The notes under the pieces: generated by a model
The model's database searches: none
What the model was told of the DNA's origin: nothing
Seen by the model: the letters and a program-made list of their open reading frames with translations, nothing else
Program-made: the position numbers and the translations under genes
Assembly: GCF_900091495.1 (NCBI RefSeq)
Contig: NZ_LT607413.1
Coordinates: 2,914,001-2,978,000 of the forward strand
Direction: 5' to 3'
From: Micromonospora echinospora
GTDB taxonomy: Bacteria > Actinomycetota > Actinomycetes > Mycobacteriales > Micromonosporaceae
DNA length: 64,000 bases
Shown: in pieces, positions 51,144 to 58,282 of the stretch
How the letters are laid out: every line of letters starts with the position of its first letter
Numbering within the stretch: the first letter of the stretch is position 1

Positions 51144-52548
51144 TGGGTTGCTCCTCCGGGTACCGGTACAGCCGTCTTCGGGTGTTCAACGCGATCGCCG
51201 ACCCGAGGGTGAGGGTGCCGACCCGCCCGATGTACATGAGGGCGATCAGGATGAGCTGTCCGGCGGGTGGGAGGGTGGGCGCTACGCCGGTGGAGAGCCC
51301 GGTGGTGCTGAACGCCGAGGTCACCTCGAACAGGGCCCGGTCGTAGCTCAGCCGCTCGGTCAGCAGGATCAGCGCCACCGTGCCGGCCACCACCAGCGCC
51401 ACGCTGAGCAGGGCCACGGTGAGCGCCTGACGTTGGCTCGCCGTGGCCGCCCGACGCCGTCCGACGGTGACGTCCGGCTCGCCCCGCACCTCGGCCCAGA
51501 TGGCGAAGGCGAGCAGGAAGAAGGTGGCGACCTTGATGCCCCCGGCGGTGCTGGCGCTGCCGCCGCCGATGAACATCAGGGCGATCAGCAGGGGATAGCT
51601 CGCCTCGTCCAACCCGGTGATGTCCAGCGTGTTGAACCCGCCGGTGCGGACGAACGCGTCCTGGGTGAAGGCGGCCAACGCCTTGCCCTCCCAGCCGAGG
51701 GAGCCGAGCGTGCGGGGGTTGCTCCATTCGGCGGCCAGCAGGACGGCGAAGGCGACCGCGAGCAGCACCAGGCTGCCCCAGACGGTCAGCTTGGTGCCGA
51801 TCGTCCAGCGGCCCGGTCGTCGCCAGCTCCGGGTGGCCTCGAAGAGCGCGGGGAAGCCGAGCCCGCCGATGATCGAGCCGAACGCCAGTGGCAGGGTGAC
51901 CCACCCGTCGTGCGCGAAGCCGGTCAGGTTGTCCCGGTAGAGGGAGAAGCCGCCGTTGTTGAACGCCTGGACCGCGTGGAAGAAGCCGTACCAGAGGGCC
52001 CGGCCCGGCGAATAATCGTAGGCGAGGACGAAGCGCAGGGCCAGGACCGTGGTCATCACGGCCTCGCAGACCAGCATGGTGAGGCCGATCCTGAGCAGCA
52101 ACCGGCGTACGTCACCGATGCCGAACTCGGCCGTCTCCGCCTGCACCAGCAACCGGTTGCGCAGCCCCAGCTGACGGGCCACCAGCAGGATGACCAGGGT
52201 GCCACCGGTGAGGATGCCCAGACCGCCGACCTGCGTCAGGACGGTGATCATCACCAGTCCGACCGGGGTCCAGTAGTCCGGCGTGTCCACCACGACCATC
52301 CCGGTGACCGAAACCGCCGAGGTCGCGGTGAACAGGGCGGTGAGGAAGGGGGTGATCCGGTGCTCCTCGGTCGCCGGGGGCAGCATCAGCAGACCCGTGC
52401 CGAGCAGGATCGCCACCAGGAAACCGAGGGGCACGATCCGCACGGGGTGACGGAGAAGCCGGCGCACCAGCCAATCTTCGTGCCGGAGCACGGCACCGGG
52501 TGCGGAAACGGGCATCCTCCGCAGACGCGAGGACAACCATTCCGACAT
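51133..52548 (-). CDS. TrkH/KtrB-type potassium transporter membrane subunit
   Basis: 471 aa with the four pore-loop repeats of the Trk/Ktr/HKT superfamily; the filter glycines appear in SAVSVTGM, FNNGGF, VRTGGFNT and AFSTTGLSTG. It forms the K+ (or Na+-coupled K+) path with the RCK protein encoded downstream. ATG at 52548 follows a GGCAGG site. Divergent from the glycerophosphodiesterase gene with 86 bases between. Confidence 0.93.
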   Translation of the reverse strand: MSEWLSSRLRRMPVSAPGAVLRHEDWLVRRLLRHPVRIVPLGFLVAILLGTGLLMLPPATEEHRITPFLTALFTATSAVSVTGMVVVDTPDYWTPVGLVMITVLTQVGGLGILTGGTLVILLVARQLGLRNRLLVQAETAEFGIGDVRRLLLRIGLTMLVCEAVMTTVLALRFVLAYDYSPGRALWYGFFHAVQAFNNGGFSLYRDNLTGFAHDGWVTLPLAFGSIIGGLGFPALFEATRSWRRPGRWTIGTKLTVWGSLVLLAVAFAVLLAAEWSNPRTLGSLGWEGKALAAFTQDAFVRTGGFNTLDITGLDEASYPLLIALMFIGGGSASTAGGIKVATFFLLAFAIWAEVRGEPDVTVGRRRAATASQRQALTVALLSVALVVAGTVALILLTERLSYDRALFEVTSAFSTTGLSTGVAPTLPPAGQLILIALMYIGRVGTLTLGSAIALNTRRRLYRYPEEQPIVG

Positions 52549-52634
52549 TCACCTGCCGGTCAGTCGGAGACCATCTTCCGGTCGCCGGCCGCCGCTTGGC
52601 TGATCGCGATTCCTCTCGATGACAGGAGACGGCG

Positions 52635-53756
52635 TTGCGACGTACCCTTTCCGCCCTCGGTGTGGCCGGCGCGCTGCTCACGGTCGCGGTGGCCGTGCCC
52701 ACCGCCACGGCCGTCGGGGCCGAAGCGCAGGCCCGCCCGGACCGGTCGCGGGCCACCGACCGGCCGGTCGTGATCGCCCACCGTGGGGCGAGCGGCTACC
52801 GGCCCGAGCACACCCTGGAGGCGTACCGGCTGGCGATCCGGATGGGCGCGGACTACATCGAGCCCGACCTCGTCCCGACGAAGGACGGCGTGCTGGTCGC
52901 CCGGCACGAGAACGAGATCTCCGGGACGACCGACGTGTCCGCCCGACCCGAGTTCGCCGCCCGGAAGACCACGAAGACCATCGACGGGGTCGCGGTGACC
53001 GGCTGGTTCACCGAGGACTTCACCCTCGCCGAACTGAAGACGCTGCGCGCCAAGGAACGGCTGCCGCAGGTCCGGGTCACCAACACCGCGTACGACGGCC
53101 GGTTCGAGGTGCCCACCCTCCAGGAGGTCGTCGACGTGGCCCGGGAGGAGGGGCGGAAGCGCGGCCGGGTGATCGGCATCGCCCCGGAGACCAAGCACCC
53201 CACCTACTTCGCCTCCATCGGGCTGCCCCTGGAGGAGCCGCTGGTCGAGGTGCTCCGGGCCAACAAGCTGACCAAGCCCAGCTCGTCGGTGGTCATCCAG
53301 TCCTTCGAGACGGCCAACCTGCGCAAGCTGGACAAGATGATCGACGTCAAGCTGGCGCAGCTCCTCGACGCGTCCGGCCGCCCGTACGACTTCAGGGTCG
53401 CCGGTGACCCGCGCACCTACGCCGACCTGGCCACGCCGGCGGGCCTGCGCTGGATCGCCGGGTACGCCGACATCGTCGGCGCGCAGAAGAACCTGATCGT
53501 GCCCCGGGACGCCGCCGGCAGGCTGCTCGCGCCGACCACCATCGTCCGGGACGCGCACCGGGAGAAGCTGGACGTGCACGCCTGGACGTTCCGCGCGGAG
53601 AACCAGTTCCTCGCCGTCGACCACCGGATCGGCACCGACCCGAACGCCCGGGGCGACATCACCGCCGAGTACGAGCTGTTCTTCCGGCTGGGCCTGGACG
53701 GCGTCTTCGCCGACCACCCGGACACGGCCGTCGCCGCGCGCGCCGGCCTCTCCTGA
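52635..53756 (+). CDS. Secreted glycerophosphodiester phosphodiesterase
   Basis: 373 aa. A signal peptide (to about ATAVGA, residue 29) precedes a GDPD barrel: HRGASGYRPEHTLEAY (H49/R50), ADYIEPDLVPTKDGVLVARHE (E76, D78, H91) and FRLGLDGVFADHPDTAV at the end. It hydrolyses glycerophosphodiesters, possibly from teichoic acid or phospholipid, to glycerol-3-phosphate. The start is TTG at 52635, with AGGAG six bases upstream and the signal peptide beginning immediately. A strong bidirectional hairpin follows. Confidence 0.93.
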   Translation: MRRTLSALGVAGALLTVAVAVPTATAVGAEAQARPDRSRATDRPVVIAHRGASGYRPEHTLEAYRLAIRMGADYIEPDLVPTKDGVLVARHENEISGTTDVSARPEFAARKTTKTIDGVAVTGWFTEDFTLAELKTLRAKERLPQVRVTNTAYDGRFEVPTLQEVVDVAREEGRKRGRVIGIAPETKHPTYFASIGLPLEEPLVEVLRANKLTKPSSSVVIQSFETANLRKLDKMIDVKLAQLLDASGRPYDFRVAGDPRTYADLATPAGLRWIAGYADIVGAQKNLIVPRDAAGRLLAPTTIVRDAHREKLDVHAWTFRAENQFLAVDHRIGTDPNARGDITAEYELFFRLGLDGVFADHPDTAVAARAGLS

Positions 53757-53781
53757 CCCGCCCGATCCGTCTTTCCTCCTG

Positions 53782-53817
53782 CTGGCCCGCCACCCGACCG
53801 CCCGGGTGGCGGGCCAG
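53782..53817. terminator. Bidirectional terminator
   Basis: A 15-bp perfect stem (CTGGCCCGCCACCCG at 53782-53796 with 53803-53817) and a 6-base loop between the convergent glycerophosphodiesterase and sigma-factor genes. Confidence 0.9.
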
Positions 53818-53852
53818 CCCCCGTTGACAGGAGGGCCGTGCCGGCTGACCCG

Positions 53853-54380
53853 TCAGTCCACCCGGGCGGGTTCGAACAGTTCGGCCAGGGGCCCGTCGAG
53901 CCGTCGCAGGCTGGCTATCGCCCGGCTGGCCCGGCTCTTCACCGTTCCCGTCGAGCAGCCCAACAGCTCGGCGATCTCCTGTTCGCGCATCTCCGCCCAG
54001 TACCGCAGGACCAGCACCACGCGCTGCCGGGCGGGGAGCGCACGGAGCGCGGCGAGCACCAGGCGGGCGGTGTCCCGCGGCTCGTACGGGTCTTCGGCCA
54101 GCCGGTCCGGCAGTTCCCCGGTGGGAATCTCCCACCGCCACAGCCGCCGTCCGGCCCGCCAGGCCGCCCGCACCATCACCCGCCGGGTGTACGCCTCGGC
54201 GTCGCCGTCCGGGTGGAGCCGGTGCCAGGCCCGGTACGTCTTGACCAGCGCCTCCTGTGCCAGGTCCTCGCCGTGCCCGTGGTCGCCGGTGAGCAGCGTG
54301 CCGTGCCGCACCAGCGGGACGTACCGGGCGTTGACGAACTCGGCGAACCCCGGCGGCCCGGCGGTGGTGGCGGGGGCCAT
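53853..54380 (-). CDS. SigE-family ECF RNA polymerase sigma factor
   Basis: 175 aa. Region 2 reads GHGEDLAQEALVKTYRAW with FAEFVNARYVPLVRHGTLLTGD before it; region 4 is LPARQRVVLVLRYWAEMREQEIAELLGCSTGTVKSRASRAIASL. This is the SigE/ECF-like group common in actinomycetes. Its ATG shares one base with the stop of the upstream gene (TGATG), which encodes a membrane-anchored protein that may be its regulator. The regulon is unknown. Confidence 0.92.
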   Translation of the reverse strand: MAPATTAGPPGFAEFVNARYVPLVRHGTLLTGDHGHGEDLAQEALVKTYRAWHRLHPDGDAEAYTRRVMVRAAWRAGRRLWRWEIPTGELPDRLAEDPYEPRDTARLVLAALRALPARQRVVLVLRYWAEMREQEIAELLGCSTGTVKSRASRAIASLRRLDGPLAELFEPARVD

Positions 54381-55492
54381 CAGCGCCCCGCCGGGGCGAG
54401 CAGGGCGCGGATCTCGGCGAGGAAACCCTCGGGCAGCCAGACCCGGCCACCCATCGAGGAGGTGGCGAAAGCGCAGTCGTCGGTACTGCTGATCGCCACC
54501 ACCGCCTGCGGCGATCCGGAGGGGTACATCAGCGTGAGCGCGGCCATGTCCCGGGCGGCCGGCTTCCAGGCCGGGGTCAGAGGCTCCCCCGAGGAGCAGG
54601 TCAGCTCGTCCTCGTCGACCGTCCGGTCCAGGTCACGTAGCCGGTCCAGCACCATCGCGACGGCGGTCGCGTCGCTGGAGTCGATCCGGTCGTGTCCCCG
54701 TTGGCCGAGCTGGGCGGCGGGTGCGGCCTCCGGCAGCACCAGGCGGCCGGGCTTCTCCGTGGCGCTGTGGATCGACGCTGCGAACGGGTTCAACTCCGCT
54801 GGCGTCATCTCGACCGTGAGCCCCGCGCCCGACCAGGGCATCTCCACATTGAAAGCGGCCCAGCGGCCACGTCCGAACGCCGCGAAGCCGTCGACGTCAT
54901 TGTCGGCGAACCAGGCGGGCTGCCCGCCGGGCAGGACCACCTCGGTCAGACCCGAGCTGAAGGTCTGGGGCGGTAGGTTCGGTGGGTCGTACGGGGGATG
55001 CCAGCGGCGGACCACGACCATCGGTTGCGCGTCGCAGTCGCCGCCCGGACCGACGTTGACGTCGACCAGGATCGACCGGGCGGGCACCTCGCAGTAGGTC
55101 AGCGGCCGGCTGACGTCCCGGTTCACCCGCCAGCCGGGCGGCGCCGGCACGACCAGCCCGTTGACCCGTATCGCCTCGTCGTCTCCGAGCTCAACCAGGA
55201 ACGGACGGGGCGTGCCCTTGCGGCCGCTGCCGTCGGGCAGTGGGTCAGGGGTGCGGCGGCCGGTGGGGCTGGCAGCCGGGCCGATCCCGGACGCGTCACC
55301 GGTCGGCCAGCCGGTGGCGACCAGTCCGCCGCCGACGAGCAGCGCGACCGTCACGACGCCGGCCAGTCCGGTCGTGACCTGGCGTCGGCGCGCGGCGGCA
55401 CCGCGTCTCAGCACCTCCGGTACCGGGTCGGCGCTGGTCGGGTGGGTGTCGGCGACCGCCGAATCCAGCAGTGCCCTGATCCGCTCCGTCAT
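54380..55492 (-). CDS. Membrane-anchored protein coupled to SigE-family sigma factor
   Basis: 370 aa, family not recognised. A cytoplasmic N-terminus of about 38 residues (MTERIRALLDSAVADTHP...[12 protein letters not shown]) precedes one membrane segment (VTTGLAGVVTVALLVGGGLVATG, about 39-61) and a large extracytoplasmic domain with Cys residues. The short cytoplasmic part could hold an anti-sigma segment but lacks the ZAS HxxxCxxC motif. ATG at 55492 has GGAGG. It is the first gene of a pair with the sigma gene; sigma genes usually come first, so this order is less common. Anti-sigma or sensor role is inferred from context only. Confidence 0.75.
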   Translation of the reverse strand: MTERIRALLDSAVADTHPTSADPVPEVLRRGAAARRRQVTTGLAGVVTVALLVGGGLVATGWPTGDASGIGPAASPTGRRTPDPLPDGSGRKGTPRPFLVELGDDEAIRVNGLVVPAPPGWRVNRDVSRPLTYCEVPARSILVDVNVGPGGDCDAQPMVVVRRWHPPYDPPNLPPQTFSSGLTEVVLPGGQPAWFADNDVDGFAAFGRGRWAAFNVEMPWSGAGLTVEMTPAELNPFAASIHSATEKPGRLVLPEAAPAAQLGQRGHDRIDSSDATAVAMVLDRLRDLDRTVDEDELTCSSGEPLTPAWKPAARDMAALTLMYPSGSPQAVVAISSTDDCAFATSSMGGRVWLPEGFLAEIRALLAPAGR

Positions 55493-55813
55493 CGACGTCC
55501 TCCTCGTGTGGACGCGCCACCCCGTGTGGTGGCTCCATCCACCCAAAGGCACCGGAGGTCGGAGACGGTTCCACGAGCGGACGTCCGACGCCGCCAGCAG
55601 GCCCGACGTTTCCCCGCCACTGCGCCACCGTCCCCGAGCGCCGCTGGTGGCCGCCATCTCGTCCACCACCGGCGGTCGGCACCCATGGTGCTGCCGACGC
55701 TGTAGAGCTGCCCCGTCTGTGCGCCCACGCCGGAGTGCCGAGGGCGGGGCGTCGGGGGCGGCGGGGTGGTTCCGCCGACCGTGGCCGGCGTGGGCCCTCT
55801 CGGCAGCGGAGGA

Positions 55814-56041
55814 TCTCCCCGCCGCCCGCCGCCCGCCGCCCGCCGCCCGCCGCCGCCCGCGCCCGCCTGCCGGTCGGTCCCCGTCCGCCGTCCGGTCCGC
55901 CGCCCCGTCCGCCGCCGGCCGTCCGCCGGCCCCAGCCCTCCGCCGCCCGCGCCCGCCCGCCGGTCGGTCCCTGCCCGCCGGTCGGTCCCCGCCGGTCGGT
56001 CCCCGCCGGTCGGCCCGCGCCGGTCGGCCCCCGGCCGGCCG
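55814..56041. repeat. A-depleted low-complexity run with short tandem repeats
   Basis: The plus strand has only one A (55934) in 228 bases. Early it repeats CCGCCCG-type units (55818-55866), later GCCGGTCGGTCCCC-type units (about 55968-56035, five degenerate copies). It lies upstream of the sigma operon and downstream of the GNAT gene. G-quadruplex or slippage potential is inferred. Confidence 0.85.
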
Positions 56042-56086
56042 ATTGGCGGTGCCGCGCGGTGGGCTCGATGGCGTCCGGCGTCGTGA

Positions 56087-56131
56087 ATCTTGGACACTTA
56101 CCGTCGAATGCGGACGGTAAGTGTCCAAGAT
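56087..56131 (-). terminator. 19-bp perfect hairpin after the GNAT gene
   Basis: ATCTTGGACACTTACCGTC (56087-56105) is the exact complement of 56113-56131, around a 7-base loop. It begins 24 bases past the GNAT stop on the minus strand. Its A+T content is much higher than neighbours, suggesting an inserted or conserved repeat element. Confidence 0.75.
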
Positions 56132-56155
56132 CTGGAGGCTGACATGGGGTGAGGG

Positions 56156-56839
56156 TCAGTTCTCGGGTAGGAAGGCCGCCGCCACGGTCGAGTGCGTCGT
56201 CCAGCCGAGCGATTCGTAGAGGCTGCGCCCGTCGTCGGTGGCGACCAGGATTCCGGTCCGTAGTCCGTGTTGCGCGCCATGGTCGGCCAGGGCCCGCATG
56301 ACGACCGTCCCCAGCCTGCGCCGTCGGTGCGCGGGCGTGGTCTCCACCTGGTCCACGACGCCGTACGACCCGGCGGGGGCCAGCCGCCCGGAGGCCGCCG
56401 GGCTTCCGGTGGAGTCCACCACCGTCGCGACGACCGCCCCGCCGGTCGTGTCGATCCGCACCGCGTACGGCGCGGGCGGGGTCACCACGCCTTCACCGAA
56501 CGGGGCGCTCATCAGGTGGTTGACCGGGGCCATCGTCCAGTGCGGGGGCAGCGCGCCGCGCAGTTCGGCGGAGCTTCCCATGGCCTTGATCCAGGTGCCG
56601 GGGGCGGTCAGGCGTCGGCCGAGGTCGTCCAGTACCGCCGCGTCGTGGCGGTGCAGCACGTAACGCACCCGGTGGCCCGGCCGCCCCACCTCGACCCGGA
56701 AGCCCCCGGGTACGGCTGTCGGAGCGGGTGTGCTCCGGCAGCGGGCCCAGCCCCGGCCCCAGGCCACCACCAGCTCCGGCAGGGTTGGATCGCCGCCAGG
56801 CGTGGGAACGCGCGCGGCCGGGGTGGGACCGTCGGTCAC
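56156..56839 (-). CDS. GNAT-family N-acetyltransferase
   Basis: 227 aa from the GTG at 56839; an upstream GTG at 56884 would give 242 aa but overlap the GntR gene by 32 bases. The GNAT core is at the C-terminal half: VVDQVETTPAHRRRRLGTVVMRALADHGA (acetyl-CoA motif with RRRRLG) and LYESLGWTTHSTV. The N-terminal half is a divergent second fold. The substrate is unknown. It lies directly downstream of a short GntR regulator, which may control it. Confidence 0.8.
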   Translation of the reverse strand: MTDGPTPAARVPTPGGDPTLPELVVAWGRGWARCRSTPAPTAVPGGFRVEVGRPGHRVRYVLHRHDAAVLDDLGRRLTAPGTWIKAMGSSAELRGALPPHWTMAPVNHLMSAPFGEGVVTPPAPYAVRIDTTGGAVVATVVDSTGSPAASGRLAPAGSYGVVDQVETTPAHRRRRLGTVVMRALADHGAQHGLRTGILVATDDGRSLYESLGWTTHSTVAAAFLPEN

Positions 56840-56852
56840 CGGCGTGCTCTGG

Positions 56853-57080
56853 TCACTGCGTCCGTTCGGCGACGTAGGTGCCACGCCCCGGCTGTCCGGT
56901 GATCAGCTCCCGGTCGTGCAGGAGCGAAAGCGCGCGCGAGGCCGTGTTCATGTGGACGCGATACGCCTCGGCCAGCTCGCGGGTGGAGGGGAGCTTGTCG
57001 CCGGGCTTCAACTCGCCGCTCTTGATCTTCGCGGCGATGTCGTTGGCGATCTGGCGGTATGGGGCTTGTGCTGTGGGCAT
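56853..57080 (-). CDS. Short GntR-family regulator (winged helix only)
   Basis: 75 aa. PYRQIANDIAAKIKSGELKPGDKLPSTRELAEAYRVHMNTASRALSLLHDRELI is a complete GntR winged helix, and the C-terminus GQPGRGTYVAERTQ ends the wing; no ligand-binding domain follows. Such short forms are common in actinomycetes and usually act as local repressors. The ATG at 57080 follows GGAG by eight bases. A perfect dyad lies 96 bases upstream. Confidence 0.88.
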   Translation of the reverse strand: MPTAQAPYRQIANDIAAKIKSGELKPGDKLPSTRELAEAYRVHMNTASRALSLLHDRELITGQPGRGTYVAERTQ

Positions 57081-57377
57081 GGTGAGGACTCCGGTTGGTT
57101 CGGCATCACCGATCATGCCGGACCTGCACCAGTAGCTGCAATAAGCGGTCGTGTCGTTACTCTACGGGGTCGACCTACACAAACATTTTGTGTAAGTTGC
57201 TGGGTGTCCGGCTCCGGTTGGTTCGGCAAACCCTCGGAGGTGGGCATTCGAGTGGGCTCCGGGGTCGTACCGCCGATGAGGGCTGCGGTCGCGGGGCCGG
57301 CGGCCCGGTCCGTGTCTCCCCTTGCTGTGGACCGGGCCGCCTTCCAGCGACGACGGGTGACGGAGGGATGTCCGCAC
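57081..57377. other. Divergent intergenic region, gntR / DivIVA-like gene
   Basis: 297 bases. It contains the TACACAAA-N3-TTTGTGTA dyad at 57176-57194 in an A+T-rich island (57135-57200). An open frame crosses it in phase with the plus-strand gene but has no family sequence. The rest was not recognised. Confidence 0.5.
57176..57194. promoter_or_regulatory. Putative GntR operator dyad
   Basis: TACACAAA-CAT-TTTGTGTA, perfect 8-base arms with a 3-base spacer, midway between divergent genes and 96 bases from the gntR start. GntR-family sites are typically such short A+T-rich palindromes. Confidence 0.6.
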
Positions 57378-57752
57378 ATGGGAATCCTGGAGAGACTGTT
57401 CCGGCCGGCGGGCCGACCACGCCATGGCCAGGCCCGCCATGACCAACAGGCCCGCCATGACCAGGCCCGGCACGGGCGGCCGGAGCAGCACCGGCGGCGG
57501 TCGCCGAACGAGGGGTGGTACCGCTCGGCGACCTGTCGGTCGCTGACCGCCGGGCAGGTCCGCGACCGGCAGTTCCGCAGCGTGCGTCGAGGCGGCCTCG
57601 ACCCGCTGGAGGTGTACGCGTTCCTGCACCGGGTCGCCGGTGAGCTGGCCGCCGCCCGGCGTGAGCTGACCTACACCACCGAGGAGAACGTCCGGATCAA
57701 GCGGGCGCTGCGGAGCTGGCAGTCCCGGTTCGCACCGAGGACGCACCGGTGA
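57378..57752 (+). CDS. Small DivIVA-like protein
   Basis: 124 aa. The C-terminal half (about 53-120) shows the DivIVA-type opening: CRSLTAGQVRDRQFRSVRRGGLDPLEVYAFLHRVAGELAAARREL, with the RGGxDPxEVxxFLxxV pattern and a following coiled coil. The N-terminal part carries a His/Gln/Ala repeat (QARHDQ type, about 20-36). DivIVA proteins bind curved membranes at poles; this one is short and may be a division-site or cell-end adaptor. ATG at 57378 follows GGAGGG; an ATG at 57368 is in another frame. Confidence 0.75.
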   Translation: MGILERLFRPAGRPRHGQARHDQQARHDQARHGRPEQHRRRSPNEGWYRSATCRSLTAGQVRDRQFRSVRRGGLDPLEVYAFLHRVAGELAAARRELTYTTEENVRIKRALRSWQSRFAPRTHR

Positions 57753-57820
57753 GTGAGGACGCACCGGTGAATGAGGGCGTGCCGGTGAATGAGGGCGTGC
57801 CGGTGAGCGGGGGCGTGCCG
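57749..57820. repeat. Four 18-bp tandem repeats at a gene start
   Basis: Units GTGAATGAGGGCGTGCCG and variants begin at 57749, 57767, 57785 and 57803, each opening with an in-frame GTG; a partial unit precedes at about 57731. Copy-number change would add or remove N-terminal hexapeptides without shifting frame. Confidence 0.85.
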
Positions 57821-58081
57821 GTGTACCGGGACCGCGAGCGCTTCGTGGTGCACCTGCCGGTGGTCGCCACCGACCTGGCCGGGGCGTTGCGCTTCGCCCG
57901 GTCGATCACCCGGGCGGTGAGCTTCCTGGCCGACGTGGACCGGGGCGAGACGACGGTCTCCGCCGAGGACGCGCAGGGCGTACGGCACCGGGTCTTCTGC
58001 GACCGGTTGTTCGCGCGCGGCCGGCGCTGTCCACGGCCGGCCGGACACGACGGCGACTGTGGGGCCGAGCGACACCGGTAG
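57749..58081 (+). CDS. Unrecognised 110-aa Cys/His protein with 18-bp repeat at its start
   Basis: The stop of the DivIVA-like gene overlaps this GTG (GTGA). The N-terminus consists of four hexapeptide copies (E-G-V-P-V-N type), the middle is a beta/alpha segment (ERFVVHLPVVATDLAGALRFARSITRAVSFLADVDRGETTV), and the C-terminus FCDRLFARGRRCPRPAGHDGDC is a CxxxC/HxxxC-like metal-binding candidate seen in other actinobacterial small proteins. Each repeat unit offers a GTG in frame, so the true start may be any of several. Function unknown. Confidence 0.65.
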   Translation: MSEDAPVNEGVPVNEGVPVSGGVPVYRDRERFVVHLPVVATDLAGALRFARSITRAVSFLADVDRGETTVSAEDAQGVRHRVFCDRLFARGRRCPRPAGHDGDCGAERHR

Positions 58082-58215
58082 GTGGCGGGCGTCGACACGA
58101 TGGTCAGTGTCCCGGTGGCGGTGTCGGCCATCGACCGGAAACACCGGGGTGCCCAATTGTCCCGGTCGGCCACCTGGTCGGCGTTACTTGTGTGTTGCCG
58201 CCACATAGCCCGTGG

Positions 58216-58225
58216 GTGACGTCAC
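58216..58225. promoter_or_regulatory. Palindrome GTGACGTCAC ahead of the liv operon
   Basis: Perfect 10-base palindrome 57 bases upstream of the solute-binding gene ATG, in the only long gap (58082-58282) before the operon. It may be an operator; the regulator is unknown. Confidence 0.35.
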
Positions 58226-58282
58226 TCCTAGCGTGAGCCGACAACGGATTTCCCTTCCTCCGAGTCCTCACGTGGAGTCGCA

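Larger units (their letters stand above)
55493..56155. other. 663-base region without supported genes
   Basis: Between the sigma-operon start and the GNAT stop. It holds a low-complexity pyrimidine-like run (55814-56041), a perfect hairpin at 56087-56131, and a moderately complex stretch (55500-55800) that should contain the sigma-operon promoter. Open frames crossing it are Arg/Pro/Ala-rich and look like shadows. No recognisable homology. Confidence 0.55.

Noticed and set aside
55489..56142. Several overlapping open frames in the 663-base gap
   Set aside because: All are Arg/Pro/Ala low-complexity frames produced by the A-depleted run; none has domain-like sequence or ribosome site.
57749..57820. 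Possible CRISPR-like repeats (also 15276-15347 and 63341-63430)
   Set aside because: Head-to-tail 18-bp units with no spacers, in frame with genes, and no cas genes nearby.
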